A DNA stretch of 64,000 nucleotides from Cyclobacterium amurskyense (GCF_001050135.1 NZ_CP012040.1:1116001-1180000); one strand, 5' to 3'; positions 45,712-54,884 are shown, counted from the first letter of the stretch. Numbers and translations: made by a program. The notes: generated from the sequence alone by a model not told the origin.

Positions 45712-46167
45712 TTAAACGAATTTACGAATACTCATCATATAGCCTAAATGTAGGCCTTCGTGGAAATTATTGAAAACAATAGCATCTTCTACAGAACTCA
45801 GATGAAAACCGGTTTTGGTAGTTCGCTCATGAAAAGAAATGAACTTCCCACTATTATAATCTGATTCTGTTTGGGCTATTAAATCAATTAACAGCTTTTT
45901 CATTTCCATTATTTCCTCAGCCCCTACAGGCTTGTCAGGCTTTGTTCCAATCCCATATTTACCGAACATCTCATCGGAAACATGAGCTTCTAGCCCTGTA
46001 CTTTTGTAAACTAGCCCTTGTTGGGCGACAATTACATGCCCAATATTCCACACAAGGTTATTGTTAAAACCCTCTGGAATTTTATTTAATTGTTCCACAG
46101 TATAACCTTCTAGGAATTTCAGGTATAGACTCCTGCTGGTCTTCCAGGTTTTAAATGTTGCTTTCAT
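45712..46167 (-). CDS. DinB family protein (DinB_2)
   Basis: This 151-residue four-helix-bundle protein has the conserved metal-binding histidines in WNIGHVIVAQQ and NNFHEGLHLGYMMS. The family includes bacillithiol S-transferases and other thiol-dependent enzymes; many Bacteroidota members are uncharacterised. It is cytoplasmic. It stands alone between the esterase gene and a secreted hypothetical gene, all on the minus strand, with gaps too long for a certain operon. Confidence 0.85.
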   Translation of the reverse strand: MKATFKTWKTSRSLYLKFLEGYTVEQLNKIPEGFNNNLVWNIGHVIVAQQGLVYKSTGLEAHVSDEMFGKYGIGTKPDKPVGAEEIMEMKKLLIDLIAQTESDYNSGKFISFHERTTKTGFHLSSVEDAIVFNNFHEGLHLGYMMSIRKFV

Positions 46168-46275
46168 TAATAATCATAATAGTTGGAAAAGCTTTTCATC
46201 TCCTGACACATCATTTGCTCCAATTTTATCAGGCTATTTAAAGCAATAAACAAAAAAAGTCAGGCCGTCAATCGT

Positions 46276-46863
46276 TTAATCTTTTGGAGGACTAATCATA
46301 ATATGAGCCCTGTGAGTACCAGGGTTCATTATCCAAGGCATTCCTGGCACATCAGGCTTTAAAGCCAATCCAGTACTTTCCTGAGTGGCCCAAGGAATAT
46401 AAACCACATACCTGAGATAGGTATTGTCCACTTTTCCTTTGCTGGCATCAAAATCAGACTTTTCAGCGGATAGCACATAAAGAGAGGAAGGGGCAGATGG
46501 CATTTCCAATTTTCCGCTCTTGGCTTCTTCTTCACGAATATCGAATATTTGCTTAAAATTCTTCCCTTCCTTTTTCAACTCCCTGCCTCTTTCCATAAAA
46601 GGCTCAAGGGCTTCATGGTAACAGGATACGCTAAAGCCATCTGAGTTTGGATCATCCGCAATACAAATCATCCCATTACTACCTTCCCTTAATACTGCCC
46701 AGTCCCCACTACTATCGTAGCCATATACTTTAGCATCTTTCCTGAATTCATCAGGGGCAGCCAAAACCGCAGTTTTTATTTGAGTAGATTTATCAGGAAT
46801 TTGTTGCGCATTTACCTTTCCTAATAGGCAAACTACAAAAAGACTAAGGAATATTTTTTTCAT
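46276..46863 (-). CDS. Secreted hypothetical protein
   Basis: This protein of 195 residues (from the ATG at 46863) opens with a signal peptide MKKIFLSLFVVCLLGKVNAQ. The mature part is polar with short conserved-looking segments (GMICIADDPNSDGFSVSCYH, PWIMNPGTHRAHIMI). I recognise no named family. It contains two Cys and several His/Asp that could bind a metal. An element copy begins 89 bp upstream and so lies in its promoter region. A longer start at 46911 would run into that region and is less likely. Confidence 0.7.
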   Translation of the reverse strand: MKKIFLSLFVVCLLGKVNAQQIPDKSTQIKTAVLAAPDEFRKDAKVYGYDSSGDWAVLREGSNGMICIADDPNSDGFSVSCYHEALEPFMERGRELKKEGKNFKQIFDIREEEAKSGKLEMPSAPSSLYVLSAEKSDFDASKGKVDNTYLRYVVYIPWATQESTGLALKPDVPGMPWIMNPGTHRAHIMISPPKD

Positions 46864-46951
46864 GATCATCGCTACTGTTTCAGGATATAAATAATTAATC
46901 AATATACTCAATCTTTTGATTTCATTGAAAAATTATCCAGAAAACCTTTAA

Positions 46952-47158
46952 CCCGGATTATGTAATAGGATTTCTCCGCCCTGACAATGTCAGGGGTGAA
47001 GCCTGTCCCGTGTTTACGGGAAGTGTTGCAATCGAAGGAAATTCGGCTGTTTAGAGATTTTGACATAGCACCGCTATGGTGAAATTGAAAACAGCAACGA
47101 AGTGGCTGATTTTGAAGCGATTTCAGCATGCAATAGATTGTCTATTGCATATTTCGGG
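46952..47158 (+). mobile_element. MITE-like element, copy 2
   Basis: This is a 207-bp copy with the same ends as copy 1, flanked by TTTAA on both sides (46947-46951 and 47159-47163). It differs from copies 1 and 3 by small changes, including GCAATAGA in place of GTAATAGA, which improves the terminal hairpin with TCTATTGC. It lies just upstream of the minus-strand secreted hypothetical gene. A 73-codon frame on the minus strand inside it is not credible as a gene. Confidence 0.87.
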
Positions 47159-47163
47159 TTTAA

Positions 47164-47481
47164 ACCTCATTTGCAAACAGACCCTTAACAACATTTGGGT
47201 TTCTTGCGCTCATGATTCTTAAGAATGATACCAAAACATTAAGCTGAAGAGCCTTAAAAGCCAGATTCGAGGACTTAAAAAAACCCAGGTAAAGCAACTA
47301 TCTTGAACCTATACCAATTCCCTTCACACTCGACCTTATGAATTAGCCCCGAAAGCAATCAAAGGTTTTTGAAGCCATTTCATTACATCGTAGTTGGTGG
47401 TCTATTCATTTTGTGGAATAAAAAAAAGGATTGAGACTAAACCCCAATCCTTTTTTTAAAGACCGTCACTACTGAACAATA
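47164..47481. other. Intergenic region after element copy 2
   Basis: This 318-bp stretch has no ORF or repeat that I can support except the terminator at 47421-47457. Confidence 0.6.
47421..47457 (-). terminator. Terminator after the M28 peptidase gene
   Basis: AAAAAAGGATTG and CAATCCTTTTTT form a symmetrical stem with a 12-base loop and T-run. It begins 25 bp past the peptidase stop on the minus strand. Confidence 0.85.
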
Positions 47482-48981
47482 TTAACGTTCATTCCGGTTA
47501 TTTGTACCATCTACAGGAGTTCTATGCTCTCTATTGGCCAAATCCCAAGCTGTATGAAAAATTAACCTTGCCCTCTTTTCCATCAAGTCAAACTCTATTT
47601 TATCCACCGTATCTGTTGGCTGATGATAATCATCATGAACACCATTGAAAAAGAAAATTACTGGGATATTATGTTTGGCAAAATTATAATGGTCAGATCG
47701 GTAATAGAATCTATTCGGATCATCCTCTGCATCATACCTATAATCCAAAATAAGATTGGTATAGGTAATGTTATTGTATTCATTGATAACTTTTAATTGA
47801 GAGGACAACATCTCGGAACCAATCACATATACATAATCTTGGTTTTCTGCATCTTGGTATTCATAATCAATCCTACCCACCATATCAATATTGATATTGT
47901 TAACGGTATTTTCCAGAGGGAATATTGGGTTTTCTGAATAGTATTCAGATCCAAGCAGTCCTTTTTCCTCACCGGTAACATTCAAAAATAGCACACTCCT
48001 TCTTGGCTTGTATCCATCCTTTGCTGCTTGAGAAAATGCTTCAGCTATTTCCATCACTGACACGGTACCAGACCCATCATCATCAGCACCATTATTGATC
48101 TCGCCAGCGCTATTGACACCTACATGGTCATAATGTGAAGAAATCACAAGTACTTCTTCTTTTTTGTCAGTGCCTTCAAGAAAAGCCATAACATTCTCAG
48201 TATCCACTATATCTTTTTGCTTCACCACTTTGTAGACAACTTTCTGGGAAGGAATAACCGAAGGGTCATTTTTAGCTGCTTCTTTCAAGTCTTCTACTGC
48301 TGTGCCAAAAAGTTCTCCCATTTTTATAGAGCTAACCATAAATACAGGTTTTTGCTCTGTTGGTTTATCAAAACCCATCCGACCTTTGCCGGTTAAGCTT
48401 TTGTACCTATTGGCCATTCTGTCAAAGTTTGCCTGTCCTTCCATGGTAACGATAATAGCTCCTGCTGCACCTGCCTCCATTATCATTTCAATAGATTCCC
48501 CTACACTTTGACCTATAGCCCATAAGCCTACAAGTTTGCCTACCACATTTACTTTTGACAGGTTATCCTCAGAAGCCAAGCCTAAAAAAACCAATTCTGA
48601 TTTCTTTTTCTTCTTCATATCGGCATCTCCTATAAAGACAAAATCCTCATTCAAAGTCAAATTGTTCTTACCTACTTTGAGAGACACTTCCTTCCAACTA
48701 ACACTTGACAACTGGAATGGCTGCACATAACTTCCATTTACTGGGCCTTTCAGGTTTTTTTTCTGATAAAAATCTATCAGGTATTCTGCCGCAAGTTTCT
48801 GCCCTTCCGATCCTGTATCTCTTCCTTTCAGCTCATCTGAAGCAATATAAGTCAAATGTTTTTTTAGATCACCTGCCTGAATTGTTGAAGCATATTTTAA
48901 TGATAGGTCTTCCTGACCAAAAATCGGGTAGGAGAAGGAAGCAAAAAGTAATACTGCTACTAAGATTGATTTATTTTTCAT
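47482..48981 (-). CDS. Secreted M28 family metallopeptidase with PA domain
   Basis: This 499-residue protein has a signal peptide (MKNKSILVAVLLFASFSYPI). A PA-type insert is seen at about 140-260. The M28 catalytic core follows with the metal ligands in SSHYDHVG, NNGADDDGSG and VTGEEKGLLGSEYY. Two zinc ions are coordinated by His, Asp and Glu, and the enzyme cuts N-terminal residues from peptides (aminopeptidase or carboxypeptidase type). It works in the periplasm or outside the cell. It is monocistronic and diverges from gcvP. Confidence 0.9.
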   Translation of the reverse strand: MKNKSILVAVLLFASFSYPIFGQEDLSLKYASTIQAGDLKKHLTYIASDELKGRDTGSEGQKLAAEYLIDFYQKKNLKGPVNGSYVQPFQLSSVSWKEVSLKVGKNNLTLNEDFVFIGDADMKKKKKSELVFLGLASEDNLSKVNVVGKLVGLWAIGQSVGESIEMIMEAGAAGAIIVTMEGQANFDRMANRYKSLTGKGRMGFDKPTEQKPVFMVSSIKMGELFGTAVEDLKEAAKNDPSVIPSQKVVYKVVKQKDIVDTENVMAFLEGTDKKEEVLVISSHYDHVGVNSAGEINNGADDDGSGTVSVMEIAEAFSQAAKDGYKPRRSVLFLNVTGEEKGLLGSEYYSENPIFPLENTVNNINIDMVGRIDYEYQDAENQDYVYVIGSEMLSSQLKVINEYNNITYTNLILDYRYDAEDDPNRFYYRSDHYNFAKHNIPVIFFFNGVHDDYHQPTDTVDKIEFDLMEKRARLIFHTAWDLANREHRTPVDGTNNRNER

Positions 48982-49093
48982 TTTTGTTTTTTAAGTAAAT
49001 GGGTTTAGCATTACCTGCCAAGCCCAGAAAATTCAATAGGCTAATAAGAAGATATTTAAGCGTGAATTAAATACCTAAATCAGCTAATATTTT

Positions 49094-49101
49094 TAACTTT
49101 G
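49094..49101 (+). promoter_or_regulatory. TAnnTTTG -7 box for gcvP
   Basis: TAACTTTG is an exact match to the Bacteroidota -7 consensus. It gives a start of transcription near 49108 and a leader of about 50 bases to the ATG at 49157. Confidence 0.5.
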
Positions 49102-49156
49102 CAAGCTGTTACAAGATACATTGGCCTGGCCAAAATTAATCATATTTTATCTTTTT

Positions 49157-52045
49157 ATGAAAATCAATCTCGCTTCATCCGAAAAATTTAGAAATAGACA
49201 TATTTCACCTTCTGAAAAGGATCTTCAGGCCATGCTCAAAACAATAAGAGTAGACTCTTTAGAAACATTAATAGATGAAACCATCCCGCAGAACATCCGA
49301 TTAAAACATCCCCTACAACTCCCTCCTCCACTATCTGAAAATTTATTTCTAAAATCTTTTAAGGCTACCGTAGGTAAAAACCAAATTTTCAAATCTTATA
49401 TTGGTTTAGGATATTATGATACACTGCTACCAGGAGTAATTCAGCGAAACATCCTAGAGAACCCAGGATGGTACACTGCTTACACGCCTTATCAAGCTGA
49501 AATTGCACAAGGAAGATTGGAAGCATTGATTAATTTTCAGACCATGGTCAGTGAACTTACTGGAATGGAGTTGGCCAATGCCTCTTTACTTGATGAGGGA
49601 ACAGCCGCAGCAGAAGCAATGACCATGCTGTACGCCAGCAAAGGAAGAAGCAAGAAAAAAGCGACTACTTTTTTTATTGATGAAAAGGTCTTTGAACAGA
49701 CAAAAGAGGTATTAAAAACCAGAGCTTCCCCTGTAGGAATAGCCTTAAAAATTGGACCTTTATCTGACCTTGATCTGACCGACCCAGACTTATTCGGTGT
49801 ATTGTTACAGTACCCCAATTCTGATGGCGAGGTTATTAATTACAATGGCTTGGTAGCATCTGCCAAAGAAAATGAAGTTTCCACTGCTTTTAGCACCGAT
49901 CTTTTAAGCCTTACCTTGCTTAAACCTCCCGGAGAAATGGGGGCTGATGTAGTCATAGGAAGTACGCAGAGATTTGGTATTCCTATGGGATTTGGTGGAC
50001 CACATGCCGCATTTTTCGCCACAAAGGAAGCCTACAAAAGACAAATACCGGGTAGAATTATAGGCGTATCTGTGGACAAGTCAGGTAATAATGCTTATAG
50101 GATGGCCTTGCAGACAAGAGAACAACATATCAAAAGAGAAAGAGCCACTTCCAATATTTGTACTGCACAGGTTTTACTAGCCGTAATGGCGGGCATGTAT
50201 GCTGTTTACCACGGACCAAAGGGGCTTAAGGCAATTGCTTCACGTACTCACGGACTTGCTGTAATGACTGCAGAATGGCTAAAACTATTGGGCTTCGAAC
50301 AGGTAAATGAAGCTTACTTCGACACCATACGCATAAATGTAGATGAAGTACAGAAAGAAAAAATTCGTGCTTTTGCTTTGTCTAAGAAACTTAACTTCAG
50401 GTATGAAAACAACTATATTTTATTAAGTTTTGACCAAGCAAAAACAAGACAAGATGTTGTTGAAATCTTTGAAGTGTTTGCAAAATCCACGAATAAACTT
50501 CAACTGGAAATTCCTGAAATTCCTAGTCAGATTGAATCTACCATTCCTTCAAGCCTAGAACGTGAGTCCAAATACCTTGAACATGAGGTATTCCAAAAAT
50601 ACCATTCGGAGCATGAAATGCTACGTTATCTAAAAAAACTGGAGAACAAAGATCTTTCTTTGGTGCACTCAATGATCTCTTTGGGATCGTGCACCATGAA
50701 GCTCAATGCAACAACGGAAATGATCCCAGTCACCTGGCCGGAAATTGGTCAACTACACCCATTTGCTCCACAGAATCAGGCTGCGGGTTATTATGAAATG
50801 TTCCAAGATCTACGCAATTGGTTAAGCGAAATCACTGGATTTGCTGATACTTCCCTACAGCCCAATTCAGGTGCTCAAGGAGAATATGCAGGCCTGATGG
50901 TAATACGTGCCTATCACCAAAGTCGTAACGAAGAGTTTAGAAACGTTGTCCTTATACCTTCATCTGCACATGGAACTAATCCCGCTTCTGCGGTTATGGC
51001 AGGCATGAAAGTGGTGATCATCCCATGCGATGAGAAAGGAAATATAGATGTACCAGCTTTCAAGGAAAAAGCGGCAGCTCACAAAGACCAACTTGCAGCC
51101 CTTATGGTTACTTATCCATCTACACATGGTGTATTTGAAGAAGCCATCAGAGAGATCTGTGACCTTGTACATGAGTATGGTGGACAGGTTTACATGGATG
51201 GAGCAAATATGAATGCCCAGGTAGGACTTACCAGTCCTGGAATGATTGGCGCTGATGTTTGCCACCTTAACCTCCACAAAACCTTTTGCATTCCTCACGG
51301 CGGAGGTGGACCAGGTATAGGACCAATATGTGTAACCAAGCACTTGGTTCCTTTTCTTCCTGGAAATCCTTTTGTTAAAACTGGAGGAACTGCTGCCATC
51401 ACCCCAATATCTGCTGCTCCTTTCGGTAGTGCAAGCATCCTACCTATCCCTTATGCATACATCGCTATGATGGGAGAGGAAGGCTTGTCCAAAGCCACCA
51501 AAGTAGCCATTCTAAACGCCAATTATATTAAAAAGCGTCTTGAATCTGATTTCCCTATCCTATATACAGGCACTAATGGACGAGCAGCACATGAAATGAT
51601 CCTCGATTGTAGGTCATTTAAAGAATTTGGGGTAGAAGTAGAAGACATAGCAAAAAGACTAATGGATTATGGCTTTCATGCTCCTACCGTTTCTTTCCCT
51701 GTACCGGGTACACTTATGGTGGAACCTACAGAGTCAGAATCAAAAGAAGAGTTGGATAGATTTTGCGATGCAATGCTTTCCATTCGTCAAGAGATTAGAG
51801 AGGTAGTAGAAGGAATTGCTGACAAGTCCTCTAATGTATTGAAGAATGCACCACACACGGCGGCAATCATTATCTCCGACAACTGGGATTTCCCTTATAG
51901 TAGAGAAAAAGCTGCTTATCCTTTGCCTTTTGTCAAAGAGAGCAAGTTTTGGCCATCTGTTGGAAGAATTGATGCGGCCTATGGTGACCGTAATCTAATG
52001 TGCAGTTGTATTCCTACATCTGAATTTTCAACTGAGGAAGTTTAA
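49157..52045 (+). CDS. gcvP: Glycine dehydrogenase (decarboxylating), P protein
   Basis: This protein of about 962 residues contains both the N- and C-terminal halves of the P protein in one chain. The PLP lysine is in NLHKTFCIPHGGGGPG (about residue 708), and the N-terminal half has STQRFGIPMGFGGPHAAF. It decarboxylates glycine and passes the aminomethyl group to the lipoyl H protein in the glycine cleavage system. gcvT and gcvH are not in the window. I chose the ATG at 49157 (MKINLASSEKFRNRHISPSE), which matches the usual P-protein start, over the ATG at 49121. The stop codon TAA falls in the left direct repeat of element copy 3. Confidence 0.95.
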   Translation: MKINLASSEKFRNRHISPSEKDLQAMLKTIRVDSLETLIDETIPQNIRLKHPLQLPPPLSENLFLKSFKATVGKNQIFKSYIGLGYYDTLLPGVIQRNILENPGWYTAYTPYQAEIAQGRLEALINFQTMVSELTGMELANASLLDEGTAAAEAMTMLYASKGRSKKKATTFFIDEKVFEQTKEVLKTRASPVGIALKIGPLSDLDLTDPDLFGVLLQYPNSDGEVINYNGLVASAKENEVSTAFSTDLLSLTLLKPPGEMGADVVIGSTQRFGIPMGFGGPHAAFFATKEAYKRQIPGRIIGVSVDKSGNNAYRMALQTREQHIKRERATSNICTAQVLLAVMAGMYAVYHGPKGLKAIASRTHGLAVMTAEWLKLLGFEQVNEAYFDTIRINVDEVQKEKIRAFALSKKLNFRYENNYILLSFDQAKTRQDVVEIFEVFAKSTNKLQLEIPEIPSQIESTIPSSLERESKYLEHEVFQKYHSEHEMLRYLKKLENKDLSLVHSMISLGSCTMKLNATTEMIPVTWPEIGQLHPFAPQNQAAGYYEMFQDLRNWLSEITGFADTSLQPNSGAQGEYAGLMVIRAYHQSRNEEFRNVVLIPSSAHGTNPASAVMAGMKVVIIPCDEKGNIDVPAFKEKAAAHKDQLAALMVTYPSTHGVFEEAIREICDLVHEYGGQVYMDGANMNAQVGLTSPGMIGADVCHLNLHKTFCIPHGGGGPGIGPICVTKHLVPFLPGNPFVKTGGTAAITPISAAPFGSASILPIPYAYIAMMGEEGLSKATKVAILNANYIKKRLESDFPILYTGTNGRAAHEMILDCRSFKEFGVEVEDIAKRLMDYGFHAPTVSFPVPGTLMVEPTESESKEELDRFCDAMLSIRQEIREVVEGIADKSSNVLKNAPHTAAIIISDNWDFPYSREKAAYPLPFVKESKFWPSVGRIDAAYGDRNLMCSCIPTSEFSTEEV

Positions 52046-52255
52046 CCCGGATTATGTAATAGGATTTCTCCGTCCTGACAATAGTCAGGGGTGAAGCCTG
52101 TCCCGTGTTTACGGGAAGTGTTGCAATAGCAAGAAAATCAGTCTGTTTGGATATTTTAGCATAGCACCGCTATGGTGAAATATCCAAACAGCAACGAAGT
52201 GGCTGATTTTGAAGCGATTTCAGCACGTAATAGATTGTCTATTGCATATTTCGGG
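52046..52255 (+). mobile_element. MITE-like element, copy 3
   Basis: This is a 210-bp copy flanked by TTTAA on both sides (52041-52045 and 52256-52260). It sits exactly at the end of gcvP, whose stop codon is part of the left TTTAA. It carries a 14-bp perfect internal stem, CTGTTTGGATATTT (52143-52156) with AAATATCCAAACAG (52178-52191), where copies 1 and 2 have broken pairing. The ends and other hairpins match the other copies. Confidence 0.87.
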
Positions 52256-52273
52256 TTTAAAAACCTAAGGTCT

Positions 52274-52323
52274 AAAAAGTAAAAACCCCAATTTGCTATA
52301 GCTAATTGGGGTTTTTACTTTTT
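52274..52323. terminator. Bidirectional terminator between gcvP and fumC
   Basis: A perfect 20-bp stem pairs 52274-52293 with 52304-52323. The core is CCCCAATT/AATTGGGG flanked by A and T runs, with a 10-base loop. It closes two convergent genes. Confidence 0.92.
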
Positions 52324-52333
52324 CTAGTAACAT

Positions 52334-53734
52334 TTATTTTAAACTTCCTGTCATGTTTTCAGGTTTCACCCATTCGTCAAATTGTTCGTTGGTCAATAAC
52401 TCAAGGGAGATCGCTGCCTCTCTCAAGCTAGTACCTTCCTTATGTGCTTTCTTGGCTATTTTAGCTGCATTTTCATAACCGATATGTGGGTTAAGCGCAG
52501 TAACCAGCATCAGGCTGTTTTCAAGATGCCTTTTTATAAATGGAATATTAGGCTCAATTCCTACCACACAATTGTCCGTAAAAGAAACACAAGCATCTCC
52601 TAATAGTCTGGCGGAGTTTAGTAAATTATTCACCATCATTGGCTTGAATACATTGAGTTCAAACTGACCACTCATGCCTCCTACAGAAACTGCTGTATCA
52701 TTGCCTATTACTTGCGCGCAAACCATGGTCATGGCTTCTACTTGAGTAGGATTTACTTTTCCTGGCATAATAGAAGAGCCTGGCTCATTTTCAGGAATAA
52801 GGATTTCACCAATTCCAGACCTTGGGCCGGAAGACAACATTCTTACATCATTGGCGATTTTCATAAGGCTTACAGCCAACTGTTTTAATGCCCCATGAGT
52901 TTCAACGATGGCATCATGCGCTGCCAAAGCTTCAAACTTATTGGGTGCAGTAATAAAAGGATTTCCAGAAAAGTGAGCGATTTTCTCTGCTACCAACTTG
53001 GCATAACCATTGGGTGTATTCAGTCCTGTTCCTACAGCTGTACCTCCTAATGCCAACTCAGACAAATGAGGAAGGGTGTTTTCTATCGCCTTAATGGCAT
53101 GATTCAACTGCGCCACATACCCAGAAAACTCTTGTCCAAGGGTCAATGGAGTAGCATCCATAAAGTGGGTTCTCCCAATTTTGACCACTGCCATAAATTC
53201 CTCAGATTTAGCCTGAAGTGTATCCCTAAGTTTTTTAACTCCTGGCAGGGTAGTCTCTGCCACCATTTTATAGGATGCAATATGCATGGCCGTTGGAAAG
53301 GTGTCATTGGAGGACTGGGACTTGTTCACATCATCATTGGGATGAATTTTCTTCTTTTCATCCTGTAAACTCCCACCCAATAGCACATGAGAACGATAAG
53401 CCACTACCTCGTTAACATTCATATTGGACTGGGTGCCTGAACCTGTTTGCCATACAACAAGAGGAAATTGATCATCAAGTTTTCCCTCAAGGATCTCATC
53501 ACAAGTTTGGCTAATTATGTCTGCTTTCTCCGGACTCAAAACCCCCAACTCGGCATTGGTCTTGGCAGCAGATTTCTTTAGAATGGCAAAAGCGTGAATG
53601 ATCTCCAAAGGCATTTGGTGTTTCACACCACCAATTTTAAAATTATTAACAGATCTTTGGGTTTGAGCACCCCAGTATTTATCGGCTGGCACCTCTACTG
53701 GCCCCATGGTATCTTTCTCTATCCTGTATTCCAT
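52334..53734 (-). CDS. fumC: Fumarate hydratase class II
   Basis: This 466-residue protein begins EYRIEKDTMGPVEVPADKYW, has the GSGTQSNMNVNEVVA substrate segment, and the signature GSSIMPGKVNPTQVE with the mobile catalytic loop. It interconverts fumarate and malate in the citric acid cycle as an iron-independent homotetramer. The length and all motifs match the family. It is monocistronic, sharing a terminator with gcvP. Confidence 0.97.
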   Translation of the reverse strand: MEYRIEKDTMGPVEVPADKYWGAQTQRSVNNFKIGGVKHQMPLEIIHAFAILKKSAAKTNAELGVLSPEKADIISQTCDEILEGKLDDQFPLVVWQTGSGTQSNMNVNEVVAYRSHVLLGGSLQDEKKKIHPNDDVNKSQSSNDTFPTAMHIASYKMVAETTLPGVKKLRDTLQAKSEEFMAVVKIGRTHFMDATPLTLGQEFSGYVAQLNHAIKAIENTLPHLSELALGGTAVGTGLNTPNGYAKLVAEKIAHFSGNPFITAPNKFEALAAHDAIVETHGALKQLAVSLMKIANDVRMLSSGPRSGIGEILIPENEPGSSIMPGKVNPTQVEAMTMVCAQVIGNDTAVSVGGMSGQFELNVFKPMMVNNLLNSARLLGDACVSFTDNCVVGIEPNIPFIKRHLENSLMLVTALNPHIGYENAAKIAKKAHKEGTSLREAAISLELLTNEQFDEWVKPENMTGSLK

Positions 53735-53992
53735 TATAATATGTATTGATAATTTATAAATTGACTAATTATTCTGCTAAAATACGACAGGTCAGGCATA
53801 ATCCATAAAGCAAGAAGAAATTCTTAATGCAAATTAAATTCGCCATTAACCTGAAACAGGCAATAGACAATGTATTTCGGTCGGAAATTCTTTTAATAGG
53901 GCACTTTAAGCGCTTTCTTTTCAAACTCGAAAGTAGGCTAAATCCTGTTTAAACTTAGCTTGACAAATGGCCAAAATAAAAATAGGTATAAA

Positions 53993-54475
53993 CTACAACT
54001 TCATCAGTTCATGAAAAAGCACCTGGCTTTCCCTTACTTTTCTTTTAAAATAAGAACAGGCAAAACCATAATTCCCCAAGCCCACCAGAAAACATAAAAG
54101 GGCCAATTTCCAGTCCTGGACCACCGCTAGAAACAAAACGGTCAAGCCAAATGAAATCACTGCCCAAAAACCCAAGAAAAAGGAGGCTCCTGGAAAAAAC
54201 GAATAATTCAAAGAGACCAGACAGCCTTTAGACAACGGGGCTATTTCCCCTTTGATTAAAGGCAGAAAACTATCTGCCCTGTCTATAATTTTTGATATTC
54301 TAAAACTGTTCTCTTCTATATTGCCGTTAAAAAATACTGTTTTACTTTTGGGCAGGTAATTTGTTTCGTCCAGGTAGTTAATACTTTTAGTAATAAGTTC
54401 AACCCTATCCATCACCTCTTTACTTCCCAAGGTGGTCACAAATGTTTCACTATAGTTAGGAACCAGTCTCACCAT
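53993..54475 (-). CDS. Hypothetical membrane protein, 160 residues
   Basis: The first 90 residues are polar; after them come two closely spaced membrane helices (about 95-118 and 120-140; FFLGFWAVISFGLTVLFLAV). A short basic cytoplasmic tail ends the protein. I recognise no family. It ends without an obvious terminator. The ridA gene lies 28 bp upstream on the same strand, so the two may be co-transcribed. Confidence 0.6.
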   Translation of the reverse strand: MVRLVPNYSETFVTTLGSKEVMDRVELITKSINYLDETNYLPKSKTVFFNGNIEENSFRISKIIDRADSFLPLIKGEIAPLSKGCLVSLNYSFFPGASFFLGFWAVISFGLTVLFLAVVQDWKLALLCFLVGLGNYGFACSYFKRKVRESQVLFHELMKL

Positions 54476-54503
54476 ATTGCAACAAACTAAGTAGGCTGAA
54501 ATT

Positions 54504-54884
54504 TTACAGAACTGCTATACAGGAAATTTCCACCTGTACATCTTTTGGCAAGCGACTTACTTCCACCGTCTCTCTGGCAGGAGGGTTTGTTTTAAAATAT
54601 TGCCCATAGGCCTCATTGATGGTAGCAAAATCCCCCATATTTTTAACAAAAATACTGCACTTTACTACATTCAAAAAAGTAAGCCCTGAAGCTCTTAGAA
54701 TTGCTTCAAGATTTTTCATGACTGCATGGGTCTCTTCAGTTATGTTTGAATTTAGTATTTCCCCTGAATCCGCATCAAGAGCTATTTGCCCGGAGACAAA
54801 TAGCATTCCATTGGCTTTTACCGCCTGGCTATAAGGCCCTATTGGGGCTGGTGCCTCCTGAGAGTTGATGATTTCTTTGTCCAT
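54504..54884 (-). CDS. ridA: RidA family reactive imine deaminase
   Basis: This 126-residue protein has the RidA opening PAPIGPYSQAVKANGMLFVS and the conserved Arg of the C-terminal segment ARETVEVSRLP. RidA hydrolyses reactive 2-aminoacrylate and related enamines made by PLP enzymes, sparing PLP-dependent proteins from damage. It is a cytoplasmic trimer, and the length fits the family. The P protein and HemL in this window are PLP enzymes, though RidA is general in action. Confidence 0.93.
   Translation of the reverse strand: MDKEIINSQEAPAPIGPYSQAVKANGMLFVSGQIALDADSGEILNSNITEETHAVMKNLEAILRASGLTFLNVVKCSIFVKNMGDFATINEAYGQYFKTNPPARETVEVSRLPKDVQVEISCIAVL

Noticed and set aside
46908..47129. 73-codon ORF on the minus strand
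   Set aside because: It lies almost entirely within element copy 2, which is non-coding in its other copies.
53840..53895. GCAATAGACAATGTATTTCGG resembling the element's right end
   Set aside because: Only about 20 bases match and with a gap; chance cannot be excluded and no flanking repeat is seen.
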